A stretch of DNA of 51,361 nt from Anaerolinea sp. (lineage in GTDB: Bacteria; Chloroflexota; Anaerolineae; Aggregatilineales; UBA2796): positions 1 to 51,361 of the forward strand of contig JACSRJ010000156.1 of the NCBI GenBank assembly GCA_014879835.1, written 5' to 3'. Of the stretch, positions 7,996 to 15,781 are shown piece after piece (position 1 is the first letter of the stretch; each line of letters begins with the position of its first letter). Under the pieces are notes generated by a model that saw only the letters and a program-made list of their open reading frames with translations, did not search any database and was not told the origin of the DNA. The position numbers and the translations under genes are program-made.

Positions 7996-8148
7996 ATGTC
8001 ATTCACCGATATGTTGTCTAATATTGTGGCGGTGATCATCTTCATTGGTGGGCCGATCATCCCCCTGCTGTTTATCGCCTTTCAGGTGGCGGGTTGGCAC
8101 CATCAGATTACCGAACCAGTCATGGAAGAAGAAGGACACGGGCACTAG
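7996..8148 (+). CDS. 50-residue single-helix membrane subunit (HmcD-like in position)
   Basis: The gene starts 3 bases after the NrfD stop with GGAGA at proper spacing. The 50 residues hold one membrane helix (about 11-33, starting VAVIIFIGGPIIP) followed by a hydrophilic tail EEEGHGH. It is too short for usual gene-calling cut-offs. Desulfovibrio Hmc complexes carry a similarly tiny membrane protein, HmcD, after the NrfD-type HmcC. Homology is not shown, only matching order and size. It is probably a structural subunit of the cytochrome/FeS/NrfD complex. The histidine-acid tail could bind a metal, but this is speculative. Confidence 0.75.
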   Translation: MSFTDMLSNIVAVIIFIGGPIIPLLFIAFQVAGWHHQITEPVMEEEGHGH

Positions 8149-8228
8149 GACGTATCTGTTTGGTAGCCTTACCCCATCCCAGCACAACACCGAGTGCAAC
8201 GGGGAGGGAGGCAAACGATCTTTGAGAG

Positions 8229-8277
8229 GCATCCCCTTACATTCCTCTGTGAGTGCGCAAAGGAGGTGGGGGGATGC
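8229..8277. terminator. Hairpin between convergent genes
   Basis: GCATCCCC (8229-8236) pairs with GGGGATGC (8270-8277), and inner TTCCTC/GGAGG segments can extend the fold. It lies between the end of the NrfD operon (8148) and the convergent minus-strand gene ending at 8316. It is a likely bidirectional terminator although no long U-tract follows. Confidence 0.5.
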
Positions 8278-8315
8278 AAACACCCTATTGGCATGATACC
8301 GCTCGTGCTTGCCCG

Positions 8316-9464
8316 TTAACTCCCGCGTCGGGTGAGCAGCCAGTCAACGCCGCTGCGAACCGCCATTTCGATCAATTTGCCACCTTTGCCCCGTGCCAAG
8401 CTCAGACGGATGTAGGCTTCGGCCATGCTGTGGGGTACATAAGGCTGGTTCGATTCTGGTTTGCGCTCTAGGTGCAGTGATTGGCTAGGGCAGGTAGTCA
8501 CACACAGTCCACAGCCGATGCACCGATCAGGGTTAAGGATGGCTGTGCCATCGTCTACACGGATTGCATCCATTTGGCAACGATCTTCACAAGTCCCACA
8601 GCCGATGCAGGTTTCAGGAGTGTGGTGAACGATGAATGGGCTGGATGCAACGCTGGCCGGGTGTTCATGCCGCTTGATCAGCCCAAGGGCAGCGCAGCAG
8701 CAGCCGCAGCACATGCAGATCGCCACTGGATCGCGGTCATTGGTAGGTTGAAGCACCAATCCCGCAGCCTCCGCTTGGTGAAGCAGCCCGAGGGCTTCCT
8801 CAAGGGTGATGTCGCGCCCACGGCCTACCCGCAGATAGTGTTCAGCCACTCCCCCAAAGGCTAAACAAGTCTCCATAGGTTTGCCGCAGTCATGACCAAG
8901 CAGACGATGCTCCTGCCGGCAAACGCAGTTGGCAACCGCAAATTTGGTTTGACGGCGCACAATGGCTTCCGCAGCTTCGTAAGGCAGGACTGTGGCTGTC
9001 GATTGTAGGCTTGCTCCGACAGGGATCGTCCGAAGTTGGGGCATCTTGCGCCACGTTTCAGGGTCTCCGTAAGTGCGCAGGTATTCTTCGCAGTCGCGGG
9101 CCAGATCGGGGTCAAGACGATTAACCTGTCCCTCCCAAAACCCGATGGCAAACTGCTGCGTAAGGTAGCGCATGGGTTTGCCTTCCTCAGCGATGCTGAA
9201 AAGCAGTCCTTTTTGGTTCATCTGCTCCAAACGTTGGGCGGTTTCCTCAAGGCTGAGTCCGGCGCGGCGGGCAATGGCTCGGGCATCTTCGGGCAGAAGA
9301 GTCAAATGCACCATCAGAGCTGCTTCCTGTGGGGTGAACATACGTCTTAAAATACGCATCTCAACCCCACTGGCGGTACGGGGAAAACCTCCGGGGAGAC
9401 TATCTAAATATTGGGCTAAATGTTCGTAAATCGCTTGAGTTTTATCGCTATCCTGAGGGGGCAT
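8316..9464 (-). CDS. Winged-helix-like plus multi-cluster 4Fe-4S protein
   Basis: A 382-residue cytoplasmic protein. The N-terminal 90 residues look like a helix-turn-helix region (EDARAIARRAGLSLEETAQ, then LEQMNQKGLLFS). A middle Cys domain has CVCRQ, C-GKPMETC and CMCCGCCCAAL. Near 290-330 are two ferredoxin motifs, CIGCGTCEDRCQ and CIGCGLCVTTCP; the first has Gln where Pro is usual. Similar 4Fe-4S proteins occur in anaerobes with unknown function. A redox-sensing or electron-transfer role is inferred. GGAGGAA precedes the ATG. A TATACT-like -10 on this strand lies at 9564-9569. It converges with the cytochrome operon. Confidence 0.8.
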   Translation of the reverse strand: MPPQDSDKTQAIYEHLAQYLDSLPGGFPRTASGVEMRILRRMFTPQEAALMVHLTLLPEDARAIARRAGLSLEETAQRLEQMNQKGLLFSIAEEGKPMRYLTQQFAIGFWEGQVNRLDPDLARDCEEYLRTYGDPETWRKMPQLRTIPVGASLQSTATVLPYEAAEAIVRRQTKFAVANCVCRQEHRLLGHDCGKPMETCLAFGGVAEHYLRVGRGRDITLEEALGLLHQAEAAGLVLQPTNDRDPVAICMCCGCCCAALGLIKRHEHPASVASSPFIVHHTPETCIGCGTCEDRCQMDAIRVDDGTAILNPDRCIGCGLCVTTCPSQSLHLERKPESNQPYVPHSMAEAYIRLSLARGKGGKLIEMAVRSGVDWLLTRRGS

Positions 9465-9612
9465 GAGGATTCCTCCTGTGGCAAGAGACCGAGGTGATGG
9501 GCGAACAAAGTGTCAAAAGAGCATGTTGGGAAGGGAATGCTGATGTTGGAAAAGTTTAGGTTCAGTATAACATAGGCCGAAGCAGTTGGCGGAGCGTGGA
9601 CTTCAGATGACG

Positions 9613-9658
9613 CCCTCACCTTCTCTAACCGCGTGTGCATTGGCAGATAGGGTGAGGG
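9613..9658. repeat. Dispersed CCCTCAYCC-type inverted repeat, copy 1
   Basis: CCCTCACC (9613-9620) and GGTGAGGG (9651-9658) are exact inverted copies separated by 30 bases in an intergenic gap. A related element with the core CCCTCATCCC/GGGGTGAGGG is at 41696-41731. Confidence 0.5.
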
Positions 9659-9673
9659 ATCACGGACTTTGTT

Positions 9674-9976
9674 TTAGCGCCGCATGAATGCCCGCCGCAG
9701 GAAGATCAAAGCGGCAGCCGTGGCAGTGGCGATGAGCAGATTAAACAGATAAAGCTGAAGCCCACCATTAGGTGTGACCAACCCCAGACCACCCGAAATG
9801 AAACCGCCGATCACCGCGCCTGCGATCCCCAACACAAAGTTGCTGCACGCATTCCCTTTACCCCCGGTGATCTGGTTTGCCAGTGCGCCTGCAACCAGTC
9901 CGAGTACCACCCATCCAATGCAGATAAAAGGGGCTTTGAGTAGGCTGCCTACAAAGGCAAAAAGTCCATCAAACAC
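9674..9976 (-). CDS. GlsB/YeaQ/YmgE-family small membrane protein
   Basis: A 100-residue protein with three hydrophobic, glycine-rich segments: GWVVLGLVAGALANQITGG, FVLGIAGAVIGGFISGGLGL, and a C-terminal LFNLLIATATAAALIFLRR. This is the pattern of the transglycosylase-associated (GlsB/YeaQ/YmgE) family, which is common in stress responses but has no defined enzyme activity. The GTG at 9976 is chosen because GAGGAG lies eight bases upstream; an in-frame GTG at 9985 would add three residues but sits almost on the GGAG. It stands alone, 71 bases downstream of the next gene on the same strand. Confidence 0.75.
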   Translation of the reverse strand: MFDGLFAFVGSLLKAPFICIGWVVLGLVAGALANQITGGKGNACSNFVLGIAGAVIGGFISGGLGLVTPNGGLQLYLFNLLIATATAAALIFLRRAFMRR

Positions 9977-10047
9977 GGTACACACTCCTCACCGTTAAAG
10001 CCAATTTTGTTGAATATACTTAGCCCTCACGATTGGCGCAAAAAGCC

Positions 10048-12096
10048 TCACTCCGATGGCAAACGTTCGATCACGATCTCTTTGATGGTCAGGGTTCCCT
10101 TGCCTTGATAATAAATAGGAACCTCCATCGAAAGCGCCTGATCAAGTCCAAAAGTCCCTGCGACCTGAGTCGAATTCATAGGCAGGTCACCAGCAATGAT
10201 CAGGTTGTGATGGAAAGGTGCAATCGCGTATCCACCTGCATCAGTGGCACTCGCATGATACCTGATCTCAAACTGGTAACGTCCCACAGGCAGATATGCA
10301 AAGGGACCCGTCATAAAGACTCCGGCAGGGTCTGAAGGGTCAACACTCAGGTACCCTTCGGGGGTGCGTTTGCCCCACATCAAGAGCATCTGATCGCCAG
10401 TAAAAACCATCCGTTTTGCCCCTTTGAGGATCGCAGCCAGAGCCGGATGGGTGGGTAAATAGTCCCATACGGGGGTGTCGGTGGGACGGTTGTAGTACCA
10501 AATGGTGGCGGTACCCCGACGCTGCCAATCTGGGCAGGTGAAGGTTCCCGCAGGCTCACCGAAGCGGCGGCGTACTGCCTCTGCGGTGATTTGATGGGTA
10601 AGCCCATCTTCCTTGAGAATCACAAAATCAAAACGTTGATCGTACCAATAGGGGTTGCTGATCCATAAGTGTGGTAGAAGATCATCCTGCACGGGTGCAA
10701 ACTTGAGGCCCCGACGGGAGAGCATCCGATTATGTTTAACATACCAGTATTCGGCCATCCCCCCTTCTAGACCAAGGCGTGCAGTATTCTCATCGAGACA
10801 GCGCACATCCTCAGGGTAATAATCGTTATAGGCTCCCAAGGCCGAAAGCCGCGTCCAATCATTCGCCCCATACAGGAGGATGATCAGTGCCCCAATGCCG
10901 ATCCACACCGGGCGTTTTGCCCCAAAGTGAACCAAAGTCTGAAAGCGCCCTAAGAGGAATGGCCAGCCTACCGCAATCACCACCAGTAGGGCAAAAGCAT
11001 AATAGCGGGTCTCTAGATTCCAAGAAAGGACGCCGGCAAGGGTGATAGCGGCGGCGCTGGCAGTCAAGATCATCAAGGTGAGAAGCCCGGCGGTATCGTG
11101 GGTGATGCCCAACTCGTCCCGGCGTGAAGGGCGTAGGGCCAACAGCAGGGCCACCCCTCCTAAGCCTAAGTAGGCCCCACCCAAAATGGGAATCAGGGGG
11201 AAGTGGGCAAAAATTTCCGCAATTTTGGACTGAAAACCGATCCAACTTTGAGGATCAACCCGACGCACACTCAGATGTGAGAAGATTGCACTGGTGCGAA
11301 TAGTCAGGATGCCAAAGGCAAGCCCACCGATCAAGGCCGTACTTACCAGCAAAAGGGGGCGTCGCCGGATACGTCTCAACACGTAGAGGACGATCAGCAC
11401 CGCAAGCATGGGCAAGGCAAATCCTGCCAGATATAAAAAATCCGACTGAATGGTGAAGCCGTTGATCAAAAAAAGGACAAGACTTGCCAAGCCTAATTTG
11501 AGTGGGGTTCTTTTGCCTGTCCCTCCCTGAAGGATGACGATCAGCAGCCAGATCGACCACACCCCAGTGAGCATCATCCCACCGTGATGAACATTGAGGA
11601 TCAGCGGCGAGAAAGCCTCTCCAGCGGTGGCATCTCCTAAAAGACCGCCTGAAGCCCGCATCGCCAACAATAAAGCGGACATACCCAACAACGGCAGCCC
11701 CTGAAAGACCACATTACCGGGAAAAACCCGGCGGGCGATCAAATACAGTGCTGCCGTAAACAAGGTTACTTGCAGGGCCGAATGGGCCACGATTTGTAGG
11801 TGAATATTGGCAGTAAGCAGGCGCAGCCCAAAAAGGATCAGGGTGTCAGGAAAGAGGAACGATGCCGCTGAAAAGTAATAGTAGCGGACATCTAACCCTC
11901 GAAACCACTCATCCAAGTAGGTGACCAGATAGAGGGCGTCAGAGGTGTACATGTAATGCCGTCCATCAAAGACGGCAAGGTTCAGATAAAACCCCAACAG
12001 CGACAACCCAAAGGTAACCCATGCCACCCACACCCAAACCCGGTGAGGACTTAGCCTGAACACCTCTGGCGGTACGCTTTGAGGGATGCCTGCCAC
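10048..12096 (-). CDS. Large polytopic membrane protein, GT-C-like, with extracytoplasmic C-terminal domain
   Basis: About 682 residues. Roughly ten membrane helices occupy the first two thirds, starting VWVAWVTFGLSLLG. The loop after the first helix has SDALYLVTYLDEW, reminiscent of the acidic loop of GT-C glycosyltransferases such as the PMT/ArnT superfamily. The last 250 residues are hydrophilic, and the final 100 look like a beta-sandwich (VGRYQFEIRYHASA). Function is not recognised; a glycosyltransferase using a lipid-linked sugar is one guess. The longer frame up to 12246 overlaps the response regulator, so the GTG at 12096, which overlaps nothing and lies at the regulator stop, is preferred. 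The start is uncertain. Its position suggests cotranscription with the regulator. Confidence 0.6.
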   Translation of the reverse strand: MAGIPQSVPPEVFRLSPHRVWVWVAWVTFGLSLLGFYLNLAVFDGRHYMYTSDALYLVTYLDEWFRGLDVRYYYFSAASFLFPDTLILFGLRLLTANIHLQIVAHSALQVTLFTAALYLIARRVFPGNVVFQGLPLLGMSALLLAMRASGGLLGDATAGEAFSPLILNVHHGGMMLTGVWSIWLLIVILQGGTGKRTPLKLGLASLVLFLINGFTIQSDFLYLAGFALPMLAVLIVLYVLRRIRRRPLLLVSTALIGGLAFGILTIRTSAIFSHLSVRRVDPQSWIGFQSKIAEIFAHFPLIPILGGAYLGLGGVALLLALRPSRRDELGITHDTAGLLTLMILTASAAAITLAGVLSWNLETRYYAFALLVVIAVGWPFLLGRFQTLVHFGAKRPVWIGIGALIILLYGANDWTRLSALGAYNDYYPEDVRCLDENTARLGLEGGMAEYWYVKHNRMLSRRGLKFAPVQDDLLPHLWISNPYWYDQRFDFVILKEDGLTHQITAEAVRRRFGEPAGTFTCPDWQRRGTATIWYYNRPTDTPVWDYLPTHPALAAILKGAKRMVFTGDQMLLMWGKRTPEGYLSVDPSDPAGVFMTGPFAYLPVGRYQFEIRYHASATDAGGYAIAPFHHNLIIAGDLPMNSTQVAGTFGLDQALSMEVPIYYQGKGTLTIKEIVIERLPSE

Positions 12097-12097
12097 C

Positions 12098-12796
12098 TCA
12101 GCTTTTTCCTGTGAAGCGATAGCCGATCCCGTATTCGTTCTGGATATAGGTTGGGGTATGTGGATCAGGTTCGATCTTGCGCCGTAGATGGGATACATAA
12201 ATGCGCGGGTAGTGATGCTCAGAACTGTATTCAAAGCCCCACACATTCTCCAAAAGTTGCTGGAAGGTCAGCACCTGCCCCTTGTGCTTCACAAAAGTGG
12301 CGATCAGTTTGAATTCCGTCGGTGTTAGGCGGACTTCTTCGCCCCCCGCCCAAACCCGTCGAGCATTAACATCTACAGTCAGGTAATCATCGGCGTAGAT
12401 GATGGGCACGGTTTCATCTTCCTCGGAGCGCTGCGCCCGACGGAGTAAAGCACGCACCCGCGCATGAAACTCAATATAACGAATGGGTTTGACCATATAC
12501 TCATCTGCACCCAGATTCAGCCCCCGTGCAATCTCTTCTTCGGTGATTGCGTGCGCGGTGATCATCAGGATGGGTACATTAGATAGTTCCCGGATACGCT
12601 GGCATACCGTCAAACCATCCATCAACGGCAGCGCCACATCCAGCACAACCAAGTTGGGGCGAAATTCGTGGAATGCCCGCAGTCCTTCCAACCCGTTATT
12701 GGCAGTGCGGGTTTCGTAACCGTGCTGATCCATCTCCATTTCCAGCAACCGGTTCATTTCGGGATCATCTTCAACGATCAGAATTTTGACAGCCAT
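12098..12796 (-). CDS. OmpR-family response regulator
   Basis: A 232-residue two-component regulator. The receiver domain (1-120) has the acidic pair in ILIVEDDPE, the phosphorylatable Asp in VVLDVALPLMDG, Thr in MITAHA and Lys in MVKPIRY. The C-terminal winged helix has VRLTPTEFKLIATF and a YPRIYVSHLRRKIEP recognition region. The start at 12796 (MAVKILIVED) drops 56 unrelated codons of the longer frame. No histidine kinase is adjacent, so it is an orphan. The downstream membrane protein overlaps it and is the closest candidate target. The divergent acylase gene starts 83 bases away across a shared control region holding TATACT at 12820-12825. Confidence 0.9.
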   Translation of the reverse strand: MAVKILIVEDDPEMNRLLEMEMDQHGYETRTANNGLEGLRAFHEFRPNLVVLDVALPLMDGLTVCQRIRELSNVPILMITAHAITEEEIARGLNLGADEYMVKPIRYIEFHARVRALLRRAQRSEEDETVPIIYADDYLTVDVNARRVWAGGEEVRLTPTEFKLIATFVKHKGQVLTFQQLLENVWGFEYSSEHHYPRIYVSHLRRKIEPDPHTPTYIQNEYGIGYRFTGKS

Positions 12797-12878
12797 GCCA
12801 CACCTGAAGGGAAATTTTGTATACTTATCGCCTGAGCCAGTTATTTTAGCATTATTGCGCAAAATGAGGTTTTTTTCG

Positions 12879-15455
12879 ATGAAGATCATTCTTCGGTTAT
12901 TGCTCATCTTTATCTTGATTATCGCCCTCAGTGCAGCGGGATTGGCAGGTGCGTTCCTGTACATCAGCCGCCGTCCACTGCCCCAGTATGCGGGAACACT
13001 TAGCCTCCCCGGCCTTCAAGGTGAGGTCACGATCCTCCGCGATGAACACGGAATTCCGCATATCTACGCCAGCACTATCGCGGACTTATTTTTTGCGGAA
13101 GGCGTAATCCATGCCCAAGATCGCTGGTGGCAGATGGAATTCCAACGCCATGTGGGCATGGGACGCATCAGTGAATTGGTGGGCAAACGCGACGCCACCT
13201 TCAACAGTGATCGATTCATCCGCACCATCGGCTGGAACCGCGCTGCTCAGGCGGATGCTGCCACGATGAGTCCGGAATCTAAGGCGGTCATGGACGCTTA
13301 CAGTGCGGGAATCAACGCTTATATTGGCGGTAAATCGGGCGGTCAACTGGCCTTTGAATACTCGCTTCTAGGCATCACTGGGGTAAACATCCCTGTAGAG
13401 CCATGGGAAGCGGTACATACCTTTGCATGGGCAAAGGTCATGGCATGGCAGTTGAGCGGTGACTATGACTTTGAGTTGGGGGCGACCTTGGTGGCCAAGA
13501 GACTCGACCCTGATCGCCGTGCGGCTTTCATGGCACTTTTCCCACCGGCCTATCCCTACGCCGAACATCCCCCGATTGTGCGTGATGAAGATCTACCCGT
13601 CACCCCCCAGAAGCCCGGCGCAGCAGGCATCACCGTGAGCCATCCACCGCTGTTTGTACCGGAGGTGGATTATGGACATATCCAAACGCGCTTGGTGGGT
13701 GACAGCGCTTACCTTGATCAACTTCTGCCCACGGGCATGAGCAACAGTTGGGTGATCAGCGGGGCGCGCGCTACCAGCGGCAAGCCCTTAATGGCAAACG
13801 ATCCCCATCTGGGAATCCAGATGCCTTCGCTTTTTTATCCAGTGGGGCTGCACTGCCGACCGGTGACTTTGGACTGTCCTTTTGATGTGACTGGATTTTC
13901 ACTGCCCAGCGCCCCCGGTGTGTTGATCGGGCACAATGCGCGCATCGCATGGGGACTGACCACACCCAACACCGATACCATGGATCTGTATACCATCACC
14001 GTTGACCCCAATGACAGCAGTCGTTATTTGGTTGATGGCGAAAGTCTACCCTTTGAGATCGTCACTGAGGAGATCAAGTTTGGTGATGGTGAGCCGTCGG
14101 TTCAACTTCCGGTACGGGTCACGCGGTTTGGCCCGATCCTCACCGATATCGAGTCGTACAAAGACACCTCAGAGCTGCCTTTGGCTCTAAAATGGGCTGG
14201 AAGCGACGGCGGTTACGACATTGTGGCGGCATTGATCAACCTTAACAAAGCGACCGACTGGGACGAGTTTCGGGCTGCCCTAAAAGACTGGGGAATGCCT
14301 TCACAGAACTTTGTTTATGCTGATGTGGATGGCAACATCGGGTATCAACTGCCGGGGCGTGTCCCCATCCGCCACAAGGATCACAGCGGCATGAGTCCGG
14401 CGGATGGCTCCACCAAAAAGTATGATTGGCGTGGTTATATCCCCTTTGAGTATATGCCTCGCATCTACAATCCAGCGAGGGGCTACATTGTCACTGCCAA
14501 CCATGCAATCGTGCCGCCTGCATTTAACGCCCAACTTGCGGAAGCGCTCAGTGATCAGTTTGGTGCTGATTCCTATTTTAATGTTGATCATGTTCCTGCC
14601 TACGGTTATCGCGCTTGGCGTGCTGAAGAACTGCTGCTGGCAAAAGACCAACACGACAGCGCCAGCTTCAAGCTTATGCAGGCGGATAACCTCAGCCTTC
14701 CCGCATACCAGATTCTGCCCGCAGCCCTGAATCTCGACTTTGGTACTGCGATTCCGGCTGATGTCCTCGAATGGATGGGCCAATGGAATTACCGCCTCGA
14801 TATGGGGAGTGGACAGGCTCTGCTCTACGAAAAGTTCTACAATACCCTGAGCACCAAGATATGGCAGGATGAACTTCAAGGTGAACCCTCTACCGGGGAT
14901 ATGCTCATGTGGTCCAACCACCTGCTGCTGGATCAGCCCAACAACCCGATCTGGGATGATCTGACCACCACCAATCGGATCGAAACCCGTGATGAGATCA
15001 TCAAAGCCGCCTTCATGGAAGCCTATCAGGAGACGATTGGCATTTTTGGGACAGATTATCGCCAATGGAAGTGGGGCGATGCTCATCTGGCCGCATTTGT
15101 GAGCAACCCTCTTGGGGCAAGCGGCATTGGCCCTATCGAGAGCTACGTCAATGGTGGGTCTGTGGGAATTGGTGGCGGTACCGCGACCTTAAATCGGGCG
15201 TCCTACGCCAGTGACGGCGGGCGCTATTACGCAACCACCATCTCCACTTTGCGGATCATTTATGACTTCAGCGACTTTGATCAGAGTCTGTGGATGCACA
15301 CCACCGGTCAAAGTGGGCATCCCGCCAGCAATCACTACCGAGACTTGATCGAACTGTGGCGGAATGTTCAATTCCTGCCTATGATCAGCTCTCAGGCGGG
15401 GGTAGAGGGTGTGGCCAAGAATACGCTTAAGCTGGTGCCTCAGCCGCCTAACTAA
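12879..15455 (+). CDS. Penicillin-acylase-family Ntn hydrolase
   Basis: An 858-residue extracytoplasmic hydrolase of the penicillin G acylase / acyl-homoserine-lactone acylase / cephalosporin acylase family. A hydrophobic N-terminal segment (IILRLLLIFILIIALSAAG) would be a signal or anchor. The alpha-chain region has FAEGVIHAQDRWWQMEF. The autocatalytic nucleophile is Ser288 in GMSNSWVISG, and the conserved NDPHLG follows. The C-terminal part has the GGGTATLNR and TGQSGHP motifs typical of the family. The start at 12879 follows GAGG (12866-12869) by nine bases. Substrate cannot be predicted; removal of acyl side chains from amides or lactones is the family reaction. It is divergent from the response regulator. 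Confidence 0.88.
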   Translation: MKIILRLLLIFILIIALSAAGLAGAFLYISRRPLPQYAGTLSLPGLQGEVTILRDEHGIPHIYASTIADLFFAEGVIHAQDRWWQMEFQRHVGMGRISELVGKRDATFNSDRFIRTIGWNRAAQADAATMSPESKAVMDAYSAGINAYIGGKSGGQLAFEYSLLGITGVNIPVEPWEAVHTFAWAKVMAWQLSGDYDFELGATLVAKRLDPDRRAAFMALFPPAYPYAEHPPIVRDEDLPVTPQKPGAAGITVSHPPLFVPEVDYGHIQTRLVGDSAYLDQLLPTGMSNSWVISGARATSGKPLMANDPHLGIQMPSLFYPVGLHCRPVTLDCPFDVTGFSLPSAPGVLIGHNARIAWGLTTPNTDTMDLYTITVDPNDSSRYLVDGESLPFEIVTEEIKFGDGEPSVQLPVRVTRFGPILTDIESYKDTSELPLALKWAGSDGGYDIVAALINLNKATDWDEFRAALKDWGMPSQNFVYADVDGNIGYQLPGRVPIRHKDHSGMSPADGSTKKYDWRGYIPFEYMPRIYNPARGYIVTANHAIVPPAFNAQLAEALSDQFGADSYFNVDHVPAYGYRAWRAEELLLAKDQHDSASFKLMQADNLSLPAYQILPAALNLDFGTAIPADVLEWMGQWNYRLDMGSGQALLYEKFYNTLSTKIWQDELQGEPSTGDMLMWSNHLLLDQPNNPIWDDLTTTNRIETRDEIIKAAFMEAYQETIGIFGTDYRQWKWGDAHLAAFVSNPLGASGIGPIESYVNGGSVGIGGGTATLNRASYASDGGRYYATTISTLRIIYDFSDFDQSLWMHTTGQSGHPASNHYRDLIELWRNVQFLPMISSQAGVEGVAKNTLKLVPQPPN

Positions 15456-15485
15456 AATCGGGTAGAATCAATGTGCTAACCATTC

Positions 15486-15513
15486 TGCCCCTCCATCAAA
15501 CATTTGAGGGGCA
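15486..15513 (+). terminator. Hairpin after the acylase gene
   Basis: TGCCCCTC (15486-15493) and GAGGGGCA (15506-15513) form an 8-bp stem with a 12-base loop, 31 bases after the acylase stop. No U-tract follows. Confidence 0.4.
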
Positions 15514-15586
15514 TGGGGGGAGAGGACACAGTACCATCCCTTCCCCCGCATCCATCAACCGCAGCCAAGGAGGCTGAACCCCATTC

Positions 15587-15781
15587 ATGAATCCCCCCTC
15601 ACCAGTTCTGCGCCGCCTTCAAATTGTGGTTGTGGTCATTGGCGGCATCATTGGTATCATCCTCAGTCGTCAATTTCGGTGGGACGATACCCAGACCTTC
15701 ATCGTCACCCTAATCATCGCTGGTGGGCTGTTAGCAGGAGTTACCCTCGTGTATAACTTCACCCAGAAAGGACATGCATGA
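15587..15781 (+). CDS. Small two-helix membrane protein coupled to fmt
   Basis: A 64-residue protein with two membrane helices, about 9-27 (LRRLQIVVVVIGGIIGIIL) and 38-57 (FIVTLIIAGGLLAGVTLVY), joined by a charged loop. It has no recognised family. AGGAGG lies upstream at somewhat long spacing. Its stop overlaps the fmt start (ATGA at 15778-15781), so the two are probably translationally coupled. Confidence 0.7.
   Translation: MNPPSPVLRRLQIVVVVIGGIIGIILSRQFRWDDTQTFIVTLIIAGGLLAGVTLVYNFTQKGHA

Noticed and set aside
8045-8864. Several plus-strand ORFs across the 4Fe-4S gene and its downstream gap
   Set aside because: They are antisense shadows of the minus-strand 4Fe-4S gene or cross the convergent terminator.
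12098-12246. N-terminal extension of the large membrane protein into the response regulator gene
   Set aside because: The response regulator is certain in this region and the extension has no conserved or hydrophobic content, so the start was moved to 12096.
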